The notes beneath the pieces are model-generated. The model saw only the letters and a program-made list of their open reading frames with translations, ran no database searches and was not told where the DNA came from. This document shows positions 1 through 11,825 of a stretch of 64,000 nt of DNA, piece after piece (the first letter of the stretch is position 1; each line of letters opens with the position of its first letter). The translations under genes were made by a program, and so were the position numbers. Source of the stretch: Manis javanica (Eukaryota > Chordata > Mammalia > Pholidota > Manidae); assembly GCF_040802235.1 (NCBI RefSeq), contig NC_133156.1, forward strand, positions 26,617,343 through 26,681,342, in the 5' to 3' direction.

Positions 1-1368
1 AATAGATATTTGGAACAGAGTTAAGAAATATACCCACACTAAATGGACAACTGATTTGCAACAATAGTCCAGACATCAGCAGAAAAGGATATTCTTTTCA
101 ACAAATGGTGTTGGAACAATTATATATCCACATACAGGGAAAAAAATAGAACCTCATTTCATGCCTCACACTGTATTAAAATTTAACTCAAAATGGTTTT
201 CTGTAAAACCAAAAAACTACAAGAAACCTGCACCAGGTAGGGAAGTGGCATTAATACCAGTTGTAAGCCCTACTGCCAACAAAGGAAAAATAGTAAGAGA
301 TGTTCATCAACGAATTATGCTTTTAAATCACCAGACAAGGAAGGATCTCCTATAGTGGCCAAAAATAGCAACGCTAAAGATTTAGTAGAAGGTCAAGCTA
401 AAAATATGAAGTAAATGGATGAATTTTAAGTTCTTACTGCTGTGTGTATGAATACCAGCTTTTTATAATAAATGCCACAAATCTACAAAAAATATATATA
501 TATAATAAATGAAATGAAATTAAAAAATTACAAAAGAAAAAAAATCTGCATCATCTTGGGTTAAGTGAAGATGAGATACAACACCAAAATCCTGATCTGT
601 AAGAGACAGATAAATGTGACTCCATCAAATTTAAAACCTGCTCTGCCAGACCCTTTAGAGAATGAAAAGGCAAGCCAGACTGAGTGCATATTTGTAAAGC
701 ACAAATCTCACAGAAAACTTGTATCCAAAATATGTAAAACGGAATAACCCCATGAGCAAACAATCTGAAGGCACCTCACCAAAGAAATTATTTGAATGCC
801 AAACAAATACATGAAAAACGCTAACCACCATTAGTAATTTCAAAAATACAAATTAAAACCAGTGAGGTACCACTACACACCTGTCGGAATGACTAAAATG
901 TAAGAGGCTGACCATACTGTACTGGTTGGGATACTGAGGAAATGGAACCTTCAAATACTGCTAGTGCGAAGGTAAAGTGGAAAACATAGGCAATTTCTTA
1001 AGAGGCTTTAGTTGTAATTGCCGAAAACTGGAAACAAACCAAAAGTCCATCAACAGGTGAATAAACAAACTGTAGTGTATTTTAAAACACATATTGTAAG
1101 ATACCAACTATATAAAATAAATAAAATGCACACAAATATTCAGGGAAAGCAGGTAAGGCATTCCTGGGAGAAGGAGATGTGGGGGAGTGGACAGGAAAGA
1201 ATGCATGGGGGCAAGAGAAAACTTTTGGTGGCGATGGATACATTCACTATCTTTTCTGTGTTAATGGTTTATTGAGTATAAAGTGTCAAAAATTACCAGA
1301 ACGTACATTTGAAATAAGTGCAATTTATTGTATGGCAATTACAGCTCAATAAAACCATTTGAAAAAAG
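1..1368 (+). mobile_element. Old L1 (L1M-type) 3' portion
   Basis: The text from position 1 follows the end of L1 ORF2 (the segment that in intact copies encodes the tract around 'NKWCWEN'), then degraded ORF2 C-terminus and a 3'UTR ending in a 'cagctcaataaa' type tail near 1340-1368. Reading frames are heavily broken and the left end lies outside the window. Divergence suggests an ancient mammalian L1M subfamily rather than the younger L1s at 22.6 and 58.5 kb. Confidence 0.75.
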
Positions 1369-1379
1369 ATTTTTTTTTT

Positions 1380-2549
1380 AAGCCACTAATAAAACAGCCT
1401 GGGAAGACATAAGGTTTTCTCAGGGGAAAAGAGGAATGGGCACCTGTACAAGAAAAAAATAGACTTTTTAAAAATGTTAACAATTCTGAGTACAACGTAT
1501 ACAAGCGGTCTTTTAAATCTACCTGAATAATTTATCAAAATCACTAAGAATAAATAAAAGGCAAGGGTCTGTGTATACTAACATGTGTTTAATTAAATTG
1601 TCACAAATTTTTGTTGCAAGGTTATGTTATGTACTCAAACATTTGAAATTTGGGTTAGCTATTAAAGAAAAAAAATGTTTTCCCAGGCCAGAGAAACTTT
1701 AAACAGAAGCCAACATCAGTGCTCACAGCAAGAGCAATATCACCATCACTGGATCTGTTAATCTACTTTCCAAAATGTTCCTATTTGCTCCCTGTTACCC
1801 CTTCCTCCTCCCAAATTCTTCCTGATAGCTCTTGGAAATAATGGTTATTTCTAAGGCTGGGACAGGCAAAAAACACAAGACTAGCCTGAAGCATCTGATA
1901 AAGAAAGACAAATGCATAAGATAAAGGTGTGAGGGTGGGAGGGGGTGGGAAAGGGGGAACCTCAAAAGCACTCAAGAGCCAAAACTGCAACAATGTGAAT
2001 AGTAAGTAAAAGAGCAAATATTAAGGTAGGGTAACTCTGGATTACAACCCAAAGAGTTAAAAGTGAGTCCACACTGATATAACTGATGAAATAAAAAGAT
2101 CATGGTAAGAAAATAAAGTCTTAATAAAAAATGAATGAGGGAGAAGTGACAAATCTTTGTTAAGAATAATTTCAAGTAAGGCAGAAGGAATGAGGGAGTC
2201 ATTATTAAAACACAATAAAAGCCATAGGCAAGATTCACTAATAAATGCTAAAATTAAGGGTAACTTGGGAAAAATAACAGTTGCTGATTCAAAGTGTCTC
2301 CCCCAAAAAACATCAATTACAGTGGTAGCTTTAACAGTCCACAAATTCAGACGCTTCTCCCTCTTAGTGACTAACTTCTAACGAAGAGAATATGCAAAGG
2401 AGAAAAATCCTAACCGGGTAGACACTACTTTAATCAAATGATCAAGATTAAATCCAACCATTATTATGTTCCCCAAATGCGGTAAGAAGGCCAAATCACC
2501 TCTGTGGTATTCTCCAAAATCTATAACCTTAGATCAAAAGTGTCAAGGT
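1380..2549. other. No gene seen; diverged AT-rich intronic DNA
   Basis: Short open frames occur here on both strands but none has a recognisable domain or codon-use signal. Parts are A-rich and may be further decayed L1 sequence joined to the 3' end at 2550-2868, but I could not support a boundary. Confidence 0.5.
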
Positions 2550-2868
2550 AATCAAAGATAAAGGAAAGACAGACAGTGGTCAGAGAATCAAGACTAATGA
2601 AACATGAGTACTAAATACAACATGGTATTTTAGAATAGATCCTGGAACAGAAAAAGGGCATTAGCGGAAAAACTAAGGAAATCCCAGTAAGGTCAATAAT
2701 TTAGTTAACAGAATTTTGCTGATGTCAATTTCTTAGTTTTGATAAATATATCATGATTACATAAGATTTTAACTGAGAAGTTGAGTGAAGGTATCTGTAT
2801 ATGACAACTCTCCAGTAAATCTAAAACTACCTCAGAAACTTGTTTTCCTAAAAGAAAAAAAGTTCAAA
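2550..2868 (+). mobile_element. L1M-type 3'UTR fragment
   Basis: The wording matches the long-known L1M 3' end: 'gacagtggtcagagaatcaa' at the left, 'cctggaacagaaaaaggg' in the middle and a run of 'aaatctaaaactacctcaga' before an A-rich tail near 2850-2868. It is noncoding and ancient. No target-site duplication was found. Confidence 0.7.
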
Positions 2869-5800
2869 GCAGTTGGAAAACTTAACAATTCACTAGCTTT
2901 TCTTGTTTTAACATCCCTTCCCCATTCCACTTAAAAGCTAGTCATCTGGGTTCATAAATAACCAACATTTGTTTTCTCATCAAAATGAAAAAATGCTTTA
3001 TAGTTAATACGAATGCCTTATCTATGAAGTTCCTAGAAATATGAATTTCCCATCCTTTAGACCTCATAAAGCATAGGTGAATATACTCCAGAAAATGCTA
3101 AGAGCTTGAAGATCAGAGTCCAAAATACTGGCCTCTAAGAAGCCTGTAAGAGCAGGAAGATGTCACACTCACACCTTCCAGATTCTGAATCATTCAAAGT
3201 TTTTTCAATAATAGCTAGTACACATGCTAGATATACCACCTGCTTTACAAAATAGGTTAGACAACTATTTATATTTCAGAGCTTTAGTTCTCCTATAAAA
3301 ATACATGAGAATACCTAAGATGTGTGAAAGCACTTTTAAAATTTATAAAGGGCTATACAAATACAATGATGCTGTTACCCGGCTAAGTTAACACCCAGAA
3401 AGGATGACATCCCTAAAAAGGAGAAGTGTGCCCCATCGAGCTTACTTTCTCTGAACTATCTTGAATATCTATTTTATTAAATACCTAAAATACAATACAT
3501 AGGGCTAAGCAGCTAAACATTACAAGACAGGCTGGCCAGAGGACAGATGCGGAAATCTATAGTTAATGTTAACTGAAGACCTTATCTACAAAGGCCACAG
3601 TCAGTGAGCAAAATGTTTTAAATTACTTTCTGCTTTATAAAGCCCACTATTCATGTGCAGATTATTTCTACACCACATTATCCACCTTATAGCTCAGTTT
3701 TTCCAATCAAGGTCAGATAGGGTGTACTTCAGACAATACTTTAAAAAAAGAGAAACCTAATTTTTGAAATTTGAAAACACACCAGTTTGCTGCCAGTGTG
3801 ATCACCGAAGTGAGATTACAGTTGCTGAATCTTAGCTGGAAGGACAGTATGGCACTGAAGGTTTTTCCCACTATTTGTTAACTTATTAGCCAGGAAAAAA
3901 ATGTGTTTTCTTTAACCTCCCTACTTTGACAATTTTCTCCCCTTTTAAAATAAGTTTTGTCCAAGGCAGTTTTAAAAAGCACAATTTAATGAGTATCCAA
4001 TATGTATCTGAGTTCTGAAATATTATTTTAAAAAAACAAACTGCAAAATGTTGAAGATCAAGTAATTTTATGAAACTGGTAAAAAAAAAAAAAGGAAAGA
4101 AATGGTTTAGGTCATAGTATCAGGCTTTGTATTAAATTCAACTTTCAACATTGCCTCATCCATTCTCCTCATGATACATAAATTCACAAACCTACAAAAA
4201 TTTAAAATCTAACCCCTTTATTTTATGTGCAACTTCTAAAACAAGTTTTTAAAAATGTAAATTACAAGTTAACTGCTACAAAGTAGGTCACCAACAAACA
4301 TTACGGAATCTGATGTTCCCTTAGCAGACTACCAGCTGAGAACAGCAAATTGAAAATGAGTTAAATAAAGAACAAAGAACTGCCTACTTTTCTACTAGTT
4401 AGAAGTACAAAAGCTTAGAGTGAAAGGGTTTAGCAACAAAAATAAAAACTCTGACTTGGCTGGGAAACAAGAAAGCACAGAAGTCTGTATTATCACAATT
4501 TGCTTCAATTCATTTGTTCTTGATAAAAGAATGCACAAGAGGATCAGCTGGGCAACCAATTTGTGAAATATCAGTTTTCCTATTCCTGTCCAACAACTGT
4601 TAACCAATGGCTGCAGATCAGAAACAGTATTTTGTTAAACAGCAGAAGGAGAAACTAACAAAATTATCCCTCAGTGAATAGATAAAGTAATTTCATTCTG
4701 ATATCTTCTACATCAAGCAGTAATAAAATTAGCTGGAATCAAACAACGGTTTAAATGTAGGTCATTAGTGTTTTAACATTTGGTAACTTAAAATGCTAAT
4801 TCAACAGCTCTGCCCCGTCTAAATGCAGGTAACTGGAATTGCTACATAGGCAAGTTCCAAGAAAAACAATGTTATACTCTAAAGCAATCTGTTATTCTTG
4901 GCAACATCAAAAAGGCAAGAATGTGTCGATAGGAAAGAAGTTGTCCATTCAACATTTCGATCCTTTTACCTACTATTACTTTCGGTTAAGAAACATGGAA
5001 AGCACAAGGTAAATGGAAACACTTGCAAAAGGTTCCTCATAGTTTCTAAACTTCTTACAATGCTGTATGTGCTCCGACCTCAAAAAAAATCCTTGAAAGT
5101 GCCCAAACAAAAGATGCGTCTTTAAAAAAAAAGTTGAAAGCCATTCCAATGAACTAGTCCCAAAACTTTTATTGTAGTTTTATCTCCAGTAGACATTTGT
5201 GATGTGATGATTTGGGCTGCAACACAAGAACATTTATTATTTCGTTAATGACTACACTGGCTTTTAAAAAGTCTAAAACACATACTTGTCTTTGGAGGTG
5301 TCTCCTATGTTGCATATGCACAGGAGCGTTAACAGAAAAAAAACAAATGAACTGAATGTAAACAGGCTTTTCCATCCACAAAAGATCCCAACTGCCACTA
5401 AGGGTGAAATATTTCCAACACATCTCAATCACCCGCAATTCACCTAGTAAGCTACAAATAAAGAGGTCAAAAGTAGACTGTAACTTGTAACTGAGCACCT
5501 TCCTATTACGATTTCTAATTTTAACCTACACACGATAGTGAAACGTGAAGTCATCGCTCCGCACCTCATTTTCTTCAACTACAAAACGAGGAAGTTAAAC
5601 TATCTTTTGGAAGGTCTTTTTAAGTCCGCTCCGATTAAAAAAAAAAAGGTTCAAGGTCGAATATCAGAGCCTAACTTCCTGCTGGCGGGAATTTCCCATC
5701 CTCGTGCTATGAGTTTCATCTAAGGACACTTCGTGTCCATTTGCACTTATTCATTTTATCTATACCTTTCCCAGAAGTATTTTTAGTGCACCACATTCAT

Positions 5801-5880
5801 CAACTACATGTATCAATACACGTAGAAAAGAAGCCCAAATCCTTTCTTTTCCTTTGTCATAATCCCACTCCTAACCCTCG
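2869..5880. other. Repeat-poor, AT-rich intronic stretch
   Basis: I see no gene, RNA or clear interspersed repeat in this 3-kb stretch, which is unusual in a window otherwise packed with repeats. It lies just inside the presumed first intron of G3BP1, where mammalian genes often keep regulatory DNA. A possible minus-strand polyadenylation site falls at about 5124-5240. Confidence 0.5.
5124..5240 (-). terminator. Candidate minus-strand poly(A) site
   Basis: Read on the minus strand there are two AATAAA hexamers, at 5233-5238 and 5168-5173, followed within about 40 bases by a run of T (plus-strand A run near 5124-5132), the layout of a cleavage and polyadenylation site. It lies about 1.7 kb downstream of the presumed G3BP1 exon 1. 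It may be chance in AT-rich DNA. Confidence 0.25.
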
Positions 5881-6044
5881 TCTCTCTAGACGCCCGACTG
5901 GCTCAAGGACAAATGCCGCTGCCGTCTTCACGGCAGCTGGCCTTTGAAGGCTGACGCGGTCCCCAGGGACGAGCGCCCTAGGGGCAGAGGTGCTCTGGAG
6001 GCGCACAGGGCCTGCAGCAGAAAATAAAATGGGCTCGCGCACTC

Positions 6045-6200
6045 AAGTCAGACGGCCTGGGTTCACACAAATACCTGCCCCTTACCGTCTGCGTGCCTTT
6101 GACCATGTCGCTCCACCTCTGGGCCTCCGAGTCCACTGTAAAGCGAGGAAAATCACAGAACCTACCTCACCGAGTCGTTGGGGGTGCACATGAGAGGCCC
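6045..6200 (+). repeat. MIR fragment
   Basis: It contains 'cggcctgggttcacac', then 'cacctctgggcctccgagtc' and 'tgtaaagcgagg', the order of the MIR core (tRNA-derived middle, then the 'ctcagtttcctcatctgtaaaatgggg' block). It lies at the edge of the CpG island. Confidence 0.55.
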
Positions 6201-6795
6201 ACAAGTTGCTCAACACAGGCCTGGCACACAAGTGAAACCTCAGGAAAAAAACTAATCATCATTACTCGTTATCCATAGACCCGCGGCTCCCCGTTCACAC
6301 CCTGGAAAACCAAGTGTCACTTCTGGTTCCCCTGCCCAAGAATTATTACCGCACTTTCGTGACGCCCTCTCCCCTAAATAAATGCCTTTGGCCCGGGCCA
6401 AGCCGGAACCCCATCCCAAGAGTGGATAAAGACCCGACTGGCGAGTGGAGGGGCTGGCGGGAAAGGCTGGCCGCGCAGGGCCCAGGCCCACAGATGGCCC
6501 TGTGCCCCGGGCGGCGGCCGCAGGTCGCTCCAACGCCGCGCGGCCGTTGGGCAAGGCACGCGCATGCGGCGGGCGCGGACACGGACACGCGCGTCGGCCG
6601 GTGGGAGCCGAGGGGGAGAGGGGGCGGGAGCTGGACGCTCCGCGCGCCCGTGCGCTCAGCGCGCGCGCCGGACCGTTAAGGTTTAGGGGTGGGGGGGCCG
6701 CCTGGCGCGGCCGCCGCTCGGACTGGTCCCTCTCACAACCGTCCAGCTCGTCTCCATCCCTTGAGGCGCCCAGCCCCGCCCACACCCCGGCGTAC

Positions 6796-6875
6796 CTGAG
6801 CGGCTGAGCGGGAAGGGCACAAGCTTCGCTCCAGAGCACAGCACACACAAATTGCCCTTCACGCAGCTGCGTCCG
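6796..6875 (-). other. G3BP1: Candidate G3BP1 exon 1 (5'UTR)
   Basis: On the minus strand a consensus donor CTCAG|GTACGC places the exon end at 6796. About 110 bases upstream of the donor, at 6900-6908, is a TATA-like TTATATAG, so a start near 6875 is reasonable; CCAAT motifs lie further upstream. No in-frame protein is expected because mammalian G3BP1 starts translation in exon 2. G3BP1 encodes the stress-granule scaffold and RNA-binding protein. The gene name rests on synteny and promoter context, not on coding sequence; the exon start is a guess to within tens of bases. Confidence 0.45.
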
Positions 6876-6897
6876 CACACACGCGTGCTCGGTCGCC

Positions 6898-7036
6898 GGT
6901 CTATATAACAGCGATTCAGCCTAACTTGTTGCGGCCAGGTCGGGCGGCTGGTGACCAATCCCGACGGCGTCCTCCAGGCTCCTGGAGCAGCAATTGGGTA
7001 CTGACTCAGGATGAAGGCGTGGCTCTTGATTGGCTT
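6898..7036 (-). promoter_or_regulatory. Core promoter motifs (TATA-like, CCAAT, AP-1)
   Basis: Reading leftwards, CCAAT (plus-strand ATTGG) occurs at about 7030-7034 and a CAATTG near 6991-6996. An AP-1/TGACTCA motif lies at about 7003-7009, a plus-oriented CCAAT at 6955-6959 and a TATA-like box at 6900-6908. The spacing fits a promoter firing leftwards at about 6875. These are motif matches only. Confidence 0.4.
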
Positions 7037-8320
7037 TGACTCTTACCTATGAGACTCTGAGGATCTCGTTTCCCTAGTAACGGATGGCACAGAGAGAGGC
7101 CAATTACCTAAAGGTACGGTGGGAAGGAGGGTGGGAAGTTCTTTGACCGATACCCACGGCTGCCAGTAAGTGCATGGGGCCGCACCCATTCGTTGAAACG
7201 TCTTCCCCTGGGCGGAGATCCGTCTGCCATGCAGGAGCGGTTGCTCCACAAGGTGGGGCCCGTGTACTTTGGGGAAGTAAACCCCAAGCAACTAGGAGGT
7301 GGGCACCAGGGAGACCAAGGGAGTTCCCAGCCAATCGCAACGCTAGAAGTTGCTGATTGACACTGGGGTTGGACTGCACCAAGGAGACTGAGCCCCAGGG
7401 CCGCCGGCCCTCTGGGGAGGTTCTGAGGCATTCCTATGCCGCGCTTCTATCTCATTTCTTTCTCTTGTTGGGTCCCGTCTCTGAGGTCCCTCTCCCGCCT
7501 TTTCCGCACATTTCGGCACCCGGGGAGCCAAGTGGTGAAGTTTCCCGTTCTTTTTTCTTCTTATAACAACTTTTTTTATTTACACGCGGCCGCCCAAGGG
7601 CACTTGCTGGCTCTCATCATTAGTCAGCACTATTGTTGGACAACCGTTAAGGGAAAGCCAAAACTAGCTCCCGGTGTCTACCTAAGATCTTGTGAAAACG
7701 TCATGCGTGAAAACTGCTGTGGAGTTTGAGAACACACATTTCTGCTCTGCTTTCCTTGGCAAATGCTGCTGCGGGTTGGCCCCATGGTGTTCACAGACGT
7801 GTTCCCTATTGTTGCCGAGGTGTCCATTGTAATTCTCCGATCAGCTTGGGCCTTAACGCAACACCCTATGCGTCACCATCATTGTCATTCAGTTTTCTAA
7901 TTGCTGTGGGTGTGAGGAGTCCTCACCTTTAAAAGATAATTTGTCAAATTCCTATATGGACACCCCAAAGATTTCCTGAAACCCTTCGAAGCTAAGTGGC
8001 GCTACAGCCCGGTCCTGTCCACGTCTCTCGGTGTTTTGTTGGGCCCTCTGTTGGTCACCATGAGCATTTTATAGGGAAATACGTAGACATGCCTCGGTCC
8101 GTTCTCATTCCAGGCATGCGGCCCTGCGGTAGGGTCTCCCGTTAAGTTTTGCAGGGAAATTAGGTAATGAAGCACACGGGAGCTTCTCTTTTAGGGAAGG
8201 TGAGAAGGGGAGCCGACAGCAGCCTGGTGGGACCTGGGTGCGTCTCCCCTCGCCTGGCCCCAGGATGGCGACTCAGGCGTCCCCGGGAGCGTAATACGAG
8301 CATCCCTCTGCCCCCCCACC
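6961..8320. other. Upstream flank, no gene seen
   Basis: GC content declines away from the CpG island. Another CCAAT lies near 7330 and a NotI-type GCGGCCGC near 7587. Open frames up to 107 codons exist on both strands but lack any domain. No interspersed repeat was recognised, so this is likely unique upstream DNA. Confidence 0.5.
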
Positions 8321-8324
8321 ACCC

Positions 8325-8445
8325 CCTACCAATTCCAGCATCGGCCTCGCTCACTCAGCAAATATTGAGCTCCAGGAGCTGGGGTCAGAAATAATCAAGA
8401 CGCTATCCCTGCTCGCCATCCATCACCCAGTCGACACAGATGCGG
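8325..8445 (+). repeat. L2 3'-end fragment
   Basis: The block 'tcactcagcaaatattgagc' followed by a 'ctggggtcagaaataatcaa' segment and 'tccctgctcgccatc' follows the familiar L2 3'-end wording (ages-old 'attcattcaacaaatatttattgagcacc...ctggggatacagcagtgaac'). Confidence 0.5.
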
Positions 8446-8949
8446 AAGCAGCCCTGGGCCAGGAAGTCCCAAAACCCGGGAACAGGGTTTTGGGGGCATA
8501 GTGCAACCTGGGGGGGAGCTCGGCCCAGAGAAGAGAAGCCGCTAAAGGTTTTCTGGAATAAGGAACCTACAGGATCTCTTTAGTCTTGCTGAGAAATTTG
8601 AAGTTTGTCTGGGAGGCATTGGAGAGACCCTGGAAGGTTTCTTAAAGGGTCTAAGAAGTTTGTATTTTACAAGAAGACTCTCCAAATTGAAATGCTAATG
8701 AAGCAGATTGTCAGTTTAAGCCAGGTGGCCTGTGATAATAGTCATGGCTATTCTTAGTCACATTTGGAGGAATTTTAAGTGATACACTTCTTTTCGTAAG
8801 GATATTAGCAGTGTTATTTTGTATTTCCCTCAAAACAATACCGTTTCTTAGTTGATAACCACATTTTTTTAGCGAAGAGGCTGCTTTTTTTAACAAAACA
8901 TTGTAAGCTTTGTTAAAATAATTAAAAGCTGAACATGTAATTGCTCATC

Positions 8950-9350
8950 AATTGGCAAACTAAGTGGAGATATGCATATAATATAGAGTATTTTACAGCA
9001 ATTTAAAAAAGAATAAGGTAGAATTAACAGATGTGGACAAAGTCTTCATTTAATTGAAATGTTAATTGTTAAAAACTCAAGTTCAACAAAATAACAGTGA
9101 ATGCCGTTTATGTTAAAACCAAGAGTTTATGTTGAAACAAAGAACAAACTCCTGATTTCGGTATGCGAAAATAACTATGTAAGTGCATAGGAAGAGTTCT
9201 AAATTTAAAACAATAGTTATTCCCCATAAGGAATCCCCTAGGTTGGGAGTGATGAGGATAATGTATTATTTTGTACGGTGAGACTGCATTCATTTACTGT
9301 GTTGTATAAAGGGCGGTAAGAAGAAAGGAAGGAAGGGGAATGGATTACCA
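8950..9350 (+). mobile_element. Decayed L1M 3' segment
   Basis: It includes words typical of the L1 ORF2 tail and 3'UTR: 'tatagagtattttacagcaa' followed by 'aaaaaagaataaggtagaat', then an A-rich region and a 'gtgagactgcattcattta' type 3'UTR. It is much diverged with no target-site duplication seen. Confidence 0.45.
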
Positions 9351-9602
9351 CTGGTAAAGTGTGGACAGGAGCCCAGGTGGCTGTTGCTGTCTTCCACAGG
9401 GGCAGGCAGGTTGGCATCCTGTGATAGTTTTCTCACTCAGGTCTCAAAACTCTCATGTCCCAGATGCTGGATGCTTAGTAAATACTCACTGAGTAATTTA
9501 CCACCAATGAATTGTCTAGAGCATCTGGTTTTCAAGGCAATGGAGGCAGGAGATTTTGATCCCAGAAGACATGAAAACACTCACTGGTCCAAACTCAATT
9601 AA

Positions 9603-9888
9603 GTGGACAGGAGACAAAGAGAACAGCGGAGCGAGGCTTTAATGACGGTCTTGCAAGATCCTGTGTCTGGTGGGCAAGCACACCTGTTGGTGCCAAGTAA
9701 TTTATTCCCTAGTACAGGAGTCCCTCCCCTGGTTCCTCATTGGCTGAGTACTACATATTAGGCTGGAGGAAGGAAAAACAAGGACATGCAAACAGAACAG
9801 AGATGCCACAGGGGGAGAACAGACCAGACCCCAAGGTCCCTGCCTTATATGGAAAGGGAACAGCTCTTCCTGAATTCCATCCTTCTGA
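9603..9888 (-). mobile_element. Antisense LTR fossil (ERV1-like)
   Basis: Read on the minus strand this has a CCAAT (near 9740), an ATTAAA-type polyadenylation signal at 9637-9643 and a C/T-rich U5-like end running to 9603, the plan of a retroviral LTR. No internal retroviral region accompanies it. The right boundary, where it meets the opposite-facing LTR, is approximate. Confidence 0.45.
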
Positions 9889-10185
9889 TGTGCCAACTAA
9901 GACCCGGATGTAAGCCTCCTCCCTCTTGGAAGGAAAAAAAGTTTCTAGTTGTCTATTATGTCACCTTTAGCCAATCATACCTCTCCACGCCCCCTAGGAT
10001 AGATTGCCCACTCCTCCCCCTCCTAACCCCTTATAAGCCCCCACCTCCCTGACCGGGTGTGACTTCCCCAGCCTGTAATACCCAGACGCGGAACATCACC
10101 CGGGAGTTGCACTCAAATAAACTACCTGGCCCTTTGTTGCCTCTCTTCGCCTGCTTATTTCGGCTAAAATTTTTCTTACACTACA
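9889..10185 (+). mobile_element. Sense LTR fossil (ERV1-like)
   Basis: The segment starts near a TG, has a CCAAT near 9969, a TATA box (TTATAAG at 10031), an AATAAA at 10116-10121 and a pyrimidine-rich U5 ending in CTACA at 10185. This order is that of a class I retroviral LTR of about 300 bp. It stands as a solo LTR next to the antisense one on its left. No matching short target repeats were found. Confidence 0.55.
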
Positions 10186-10789
10186 GGGTTCACATTCTCT
10201 CCCGGAAGTAGCCTAAGCCAATTATATCCACATTGGGCCTTCTCTTATTTGTCTTAATTTCATTGGTAGGTTTAAAAAAAAACTCAAACAGGTATAGCCA
10301 GGCCCTTACCAATTCCCACCCCTGGTGGGAATAAATCACATTTAGGTTTTATGCTTTTTCTAACAGCCTTGTCACAACTGGGTGGAGGGGCTACTGGCAT
10401 CTAGCAGATGGAGGTCAGAAATGCAGAAGAGAGCTGCCCGTGATGGATTATCTGTCCAAACGGTCAGCGGTCCCATGGATGAGAAAGCCCGGTCCAGTTC
10501 TCCTCCTCACCTAACAGAGAATCCCCAGCCTCCTGCTAGTCTTTCTCTCCACTGCCAAGCAAAATCTGCAGACCCCTCTAGAACACTACTACACCCCTCT
10601 CTTCCTAATTCTTCCATAGCTCTGAGAATCAGGGTGGGAAGAAACATGGGCAAGACTCCAGAAAATACAGTTTGATAGGGAGAATAGGATAGTGGTGGGA
10701 AATATTAGGTAAGGAATGATCCAAAGAATAGCATCTGGATCAGTGTTTCCCAAGCATTGCTAATAGTTTATGAAAAGTGATTAAAAATC
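10186..10789. other. No gene or element recognised
   Basis: A plus-strand open frame of 97 codons at 10382-10675 has low-complexity, Ser/Pro-rich composition and no domain. I do not regard it as a gene. Confidence 0.5.
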
Positions 10790-11350
10790 TGTGTCTGCAT
10801 ATATCTTTAACTCTTAAACTTTCACCTGTGAACAAAGACCTAGTATAATAATTTTCATTACAGCCCTAACTTGTAGTAGAAAGAGAAAAGGAAACAACCC
10901 AAATGTGAAGCTATACGGGACGCTTAGATGCAATTCTACAGTACAGTGCACTCTTAACAGTGGACGGTCATCCAACCATAGAGAAAATGAGGCCCATCTC
11001 TGTGTGCAGTTATAGAGTGATTTCCAAGAGATACCCATAAATGAAGAAAGCAAAGTGCAAGATGATGGGAAGAGTAAAATAGAAGGAGGGATACCATGGG
11101 AAGATTATTTCTATTAAGATACACTGTATTACTGTAGTTATCTATTCACATTCCTGTACAGTTTTGCTGTACGTGCACAGATTATGTCTGGAAGGAATCA
11201 CAAGAAACTGTTAATGACTGCCAACAGGAAGGTACACTTGGTCCAGGATAGGAGAAAGGCTTAGTTTTCATTCATTCAATGTATTCTTTTTATGACATGC
11301 ACATATATTATTTTATTATTTTATAACATGTACATATATTATTTTTCAAA
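10790..11350 (+). mobile_element. Old L1M 3' end
   Basis: The order 'gaaacaacccaaatgtgaag', 'ccatagagaaaatgaggcc', 'ggaaggaatcacaagaaact' and a terminal AT-rich tract is that of the ORF2 tail and 3'UTR of an ancient L1M subfamily. Confidence 0.6.
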
Positions 11351-11654
11351 AGAAATTCAATATTAAGTATAAATTTTAATAGTGATATGAGATATTATAA
11401 GTATGGAACCTTTGATCTTTAAAACAAACAGGATGAAATACTATATTACCCTTTAGCTATGTGAGGGGTTTTGAAAATGAGGCATCAAAGTTTTGATTGG
11501 TCTCCCTCCCTGACTGCTAACCTTTTTCCTTTTGCTCCTTACCATATAAAAATCATGTAAAAGTCCAAAGATCCCCTTTACTGGCTTAGAAATGCATGCT
11601 TAATTGGATTTCTCCTTCCTTTGGTACTGACTGTAATCATATCACCTCCTCAAA

Positions 11655-11825
11655 CTTTGTGGAGTGCTGACCATGAGACAGGCACCTTGCTAATGTTCTC
11701 TGTGAAAATTATCTTATTTAATGTTCACAACAACCATATTTCTGATATCTCAGAAACAGGTTCAGAGAGGTAAAGCCACTTATCCAAAGTCACACTGCTA
11801 GGGCTGAAAACTAGGACTCTCTTTT
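11655..11825 (-). repeat. MIR
   Basis: Contains 'attatcttatttaatgttca', 'caggttcagagaggtaaagc' and 'caaagtcacactgctagggc', the reverse-complement MIR core in correct order. Confidence 0.75.

Larger units (their letters stand above)
1..6795 (-). other. G3BP1: Probable G3BP1 intron 1 (partial)
   Basis: No coding exon is visible on either strand here. The assignment is an inference from synteny: in mammals ATOX1 and G3BP1 are divergently transcribed neighbours, and a CpG island with a minus-strand splice donor sits at the right end of this interval. G3BP1 exon 1 is noncoding and its first coding exon would lie left of the window. I looked for the conserved G3BP1 N-terminal coding sequence in reverse complement and did not find it. 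The stretch holds old L1 pieces at 1-1368 and 2550-2868 and a largely repeat-poor part from 2.9 to 5.9 kb. Confidence 0.5.
5890..6960. promoter_or_regulatory. CpG island, presumed G3BP1 promoter
   Basis: CpG dinucleotides are dense from about 5.9 kb and peak at 6.5-6.72 kb, where runs such as 'gcgcgcgcc' and GC boxes occur; the flanks are AT-rich with few CpG. Unmethylated CpG islands of this size mark promoters of broadly expressed genes. With ATOX1 25 kb to the right on the + strand, the expected partner is G3BP1 reading leftwards. Long open frames on both strands here are products of GC-richness, not genes. Confidence 0.75.

Noticed and set aside
6252-6878. 208-codon minus-strand open frame in the CpG island
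   Set aside because: It is Arg/Ala/Pro-rich as expected from GC-rich DNA, overlaps frames on the other strand and contradicts the noncoding nature of the expected exon 1.
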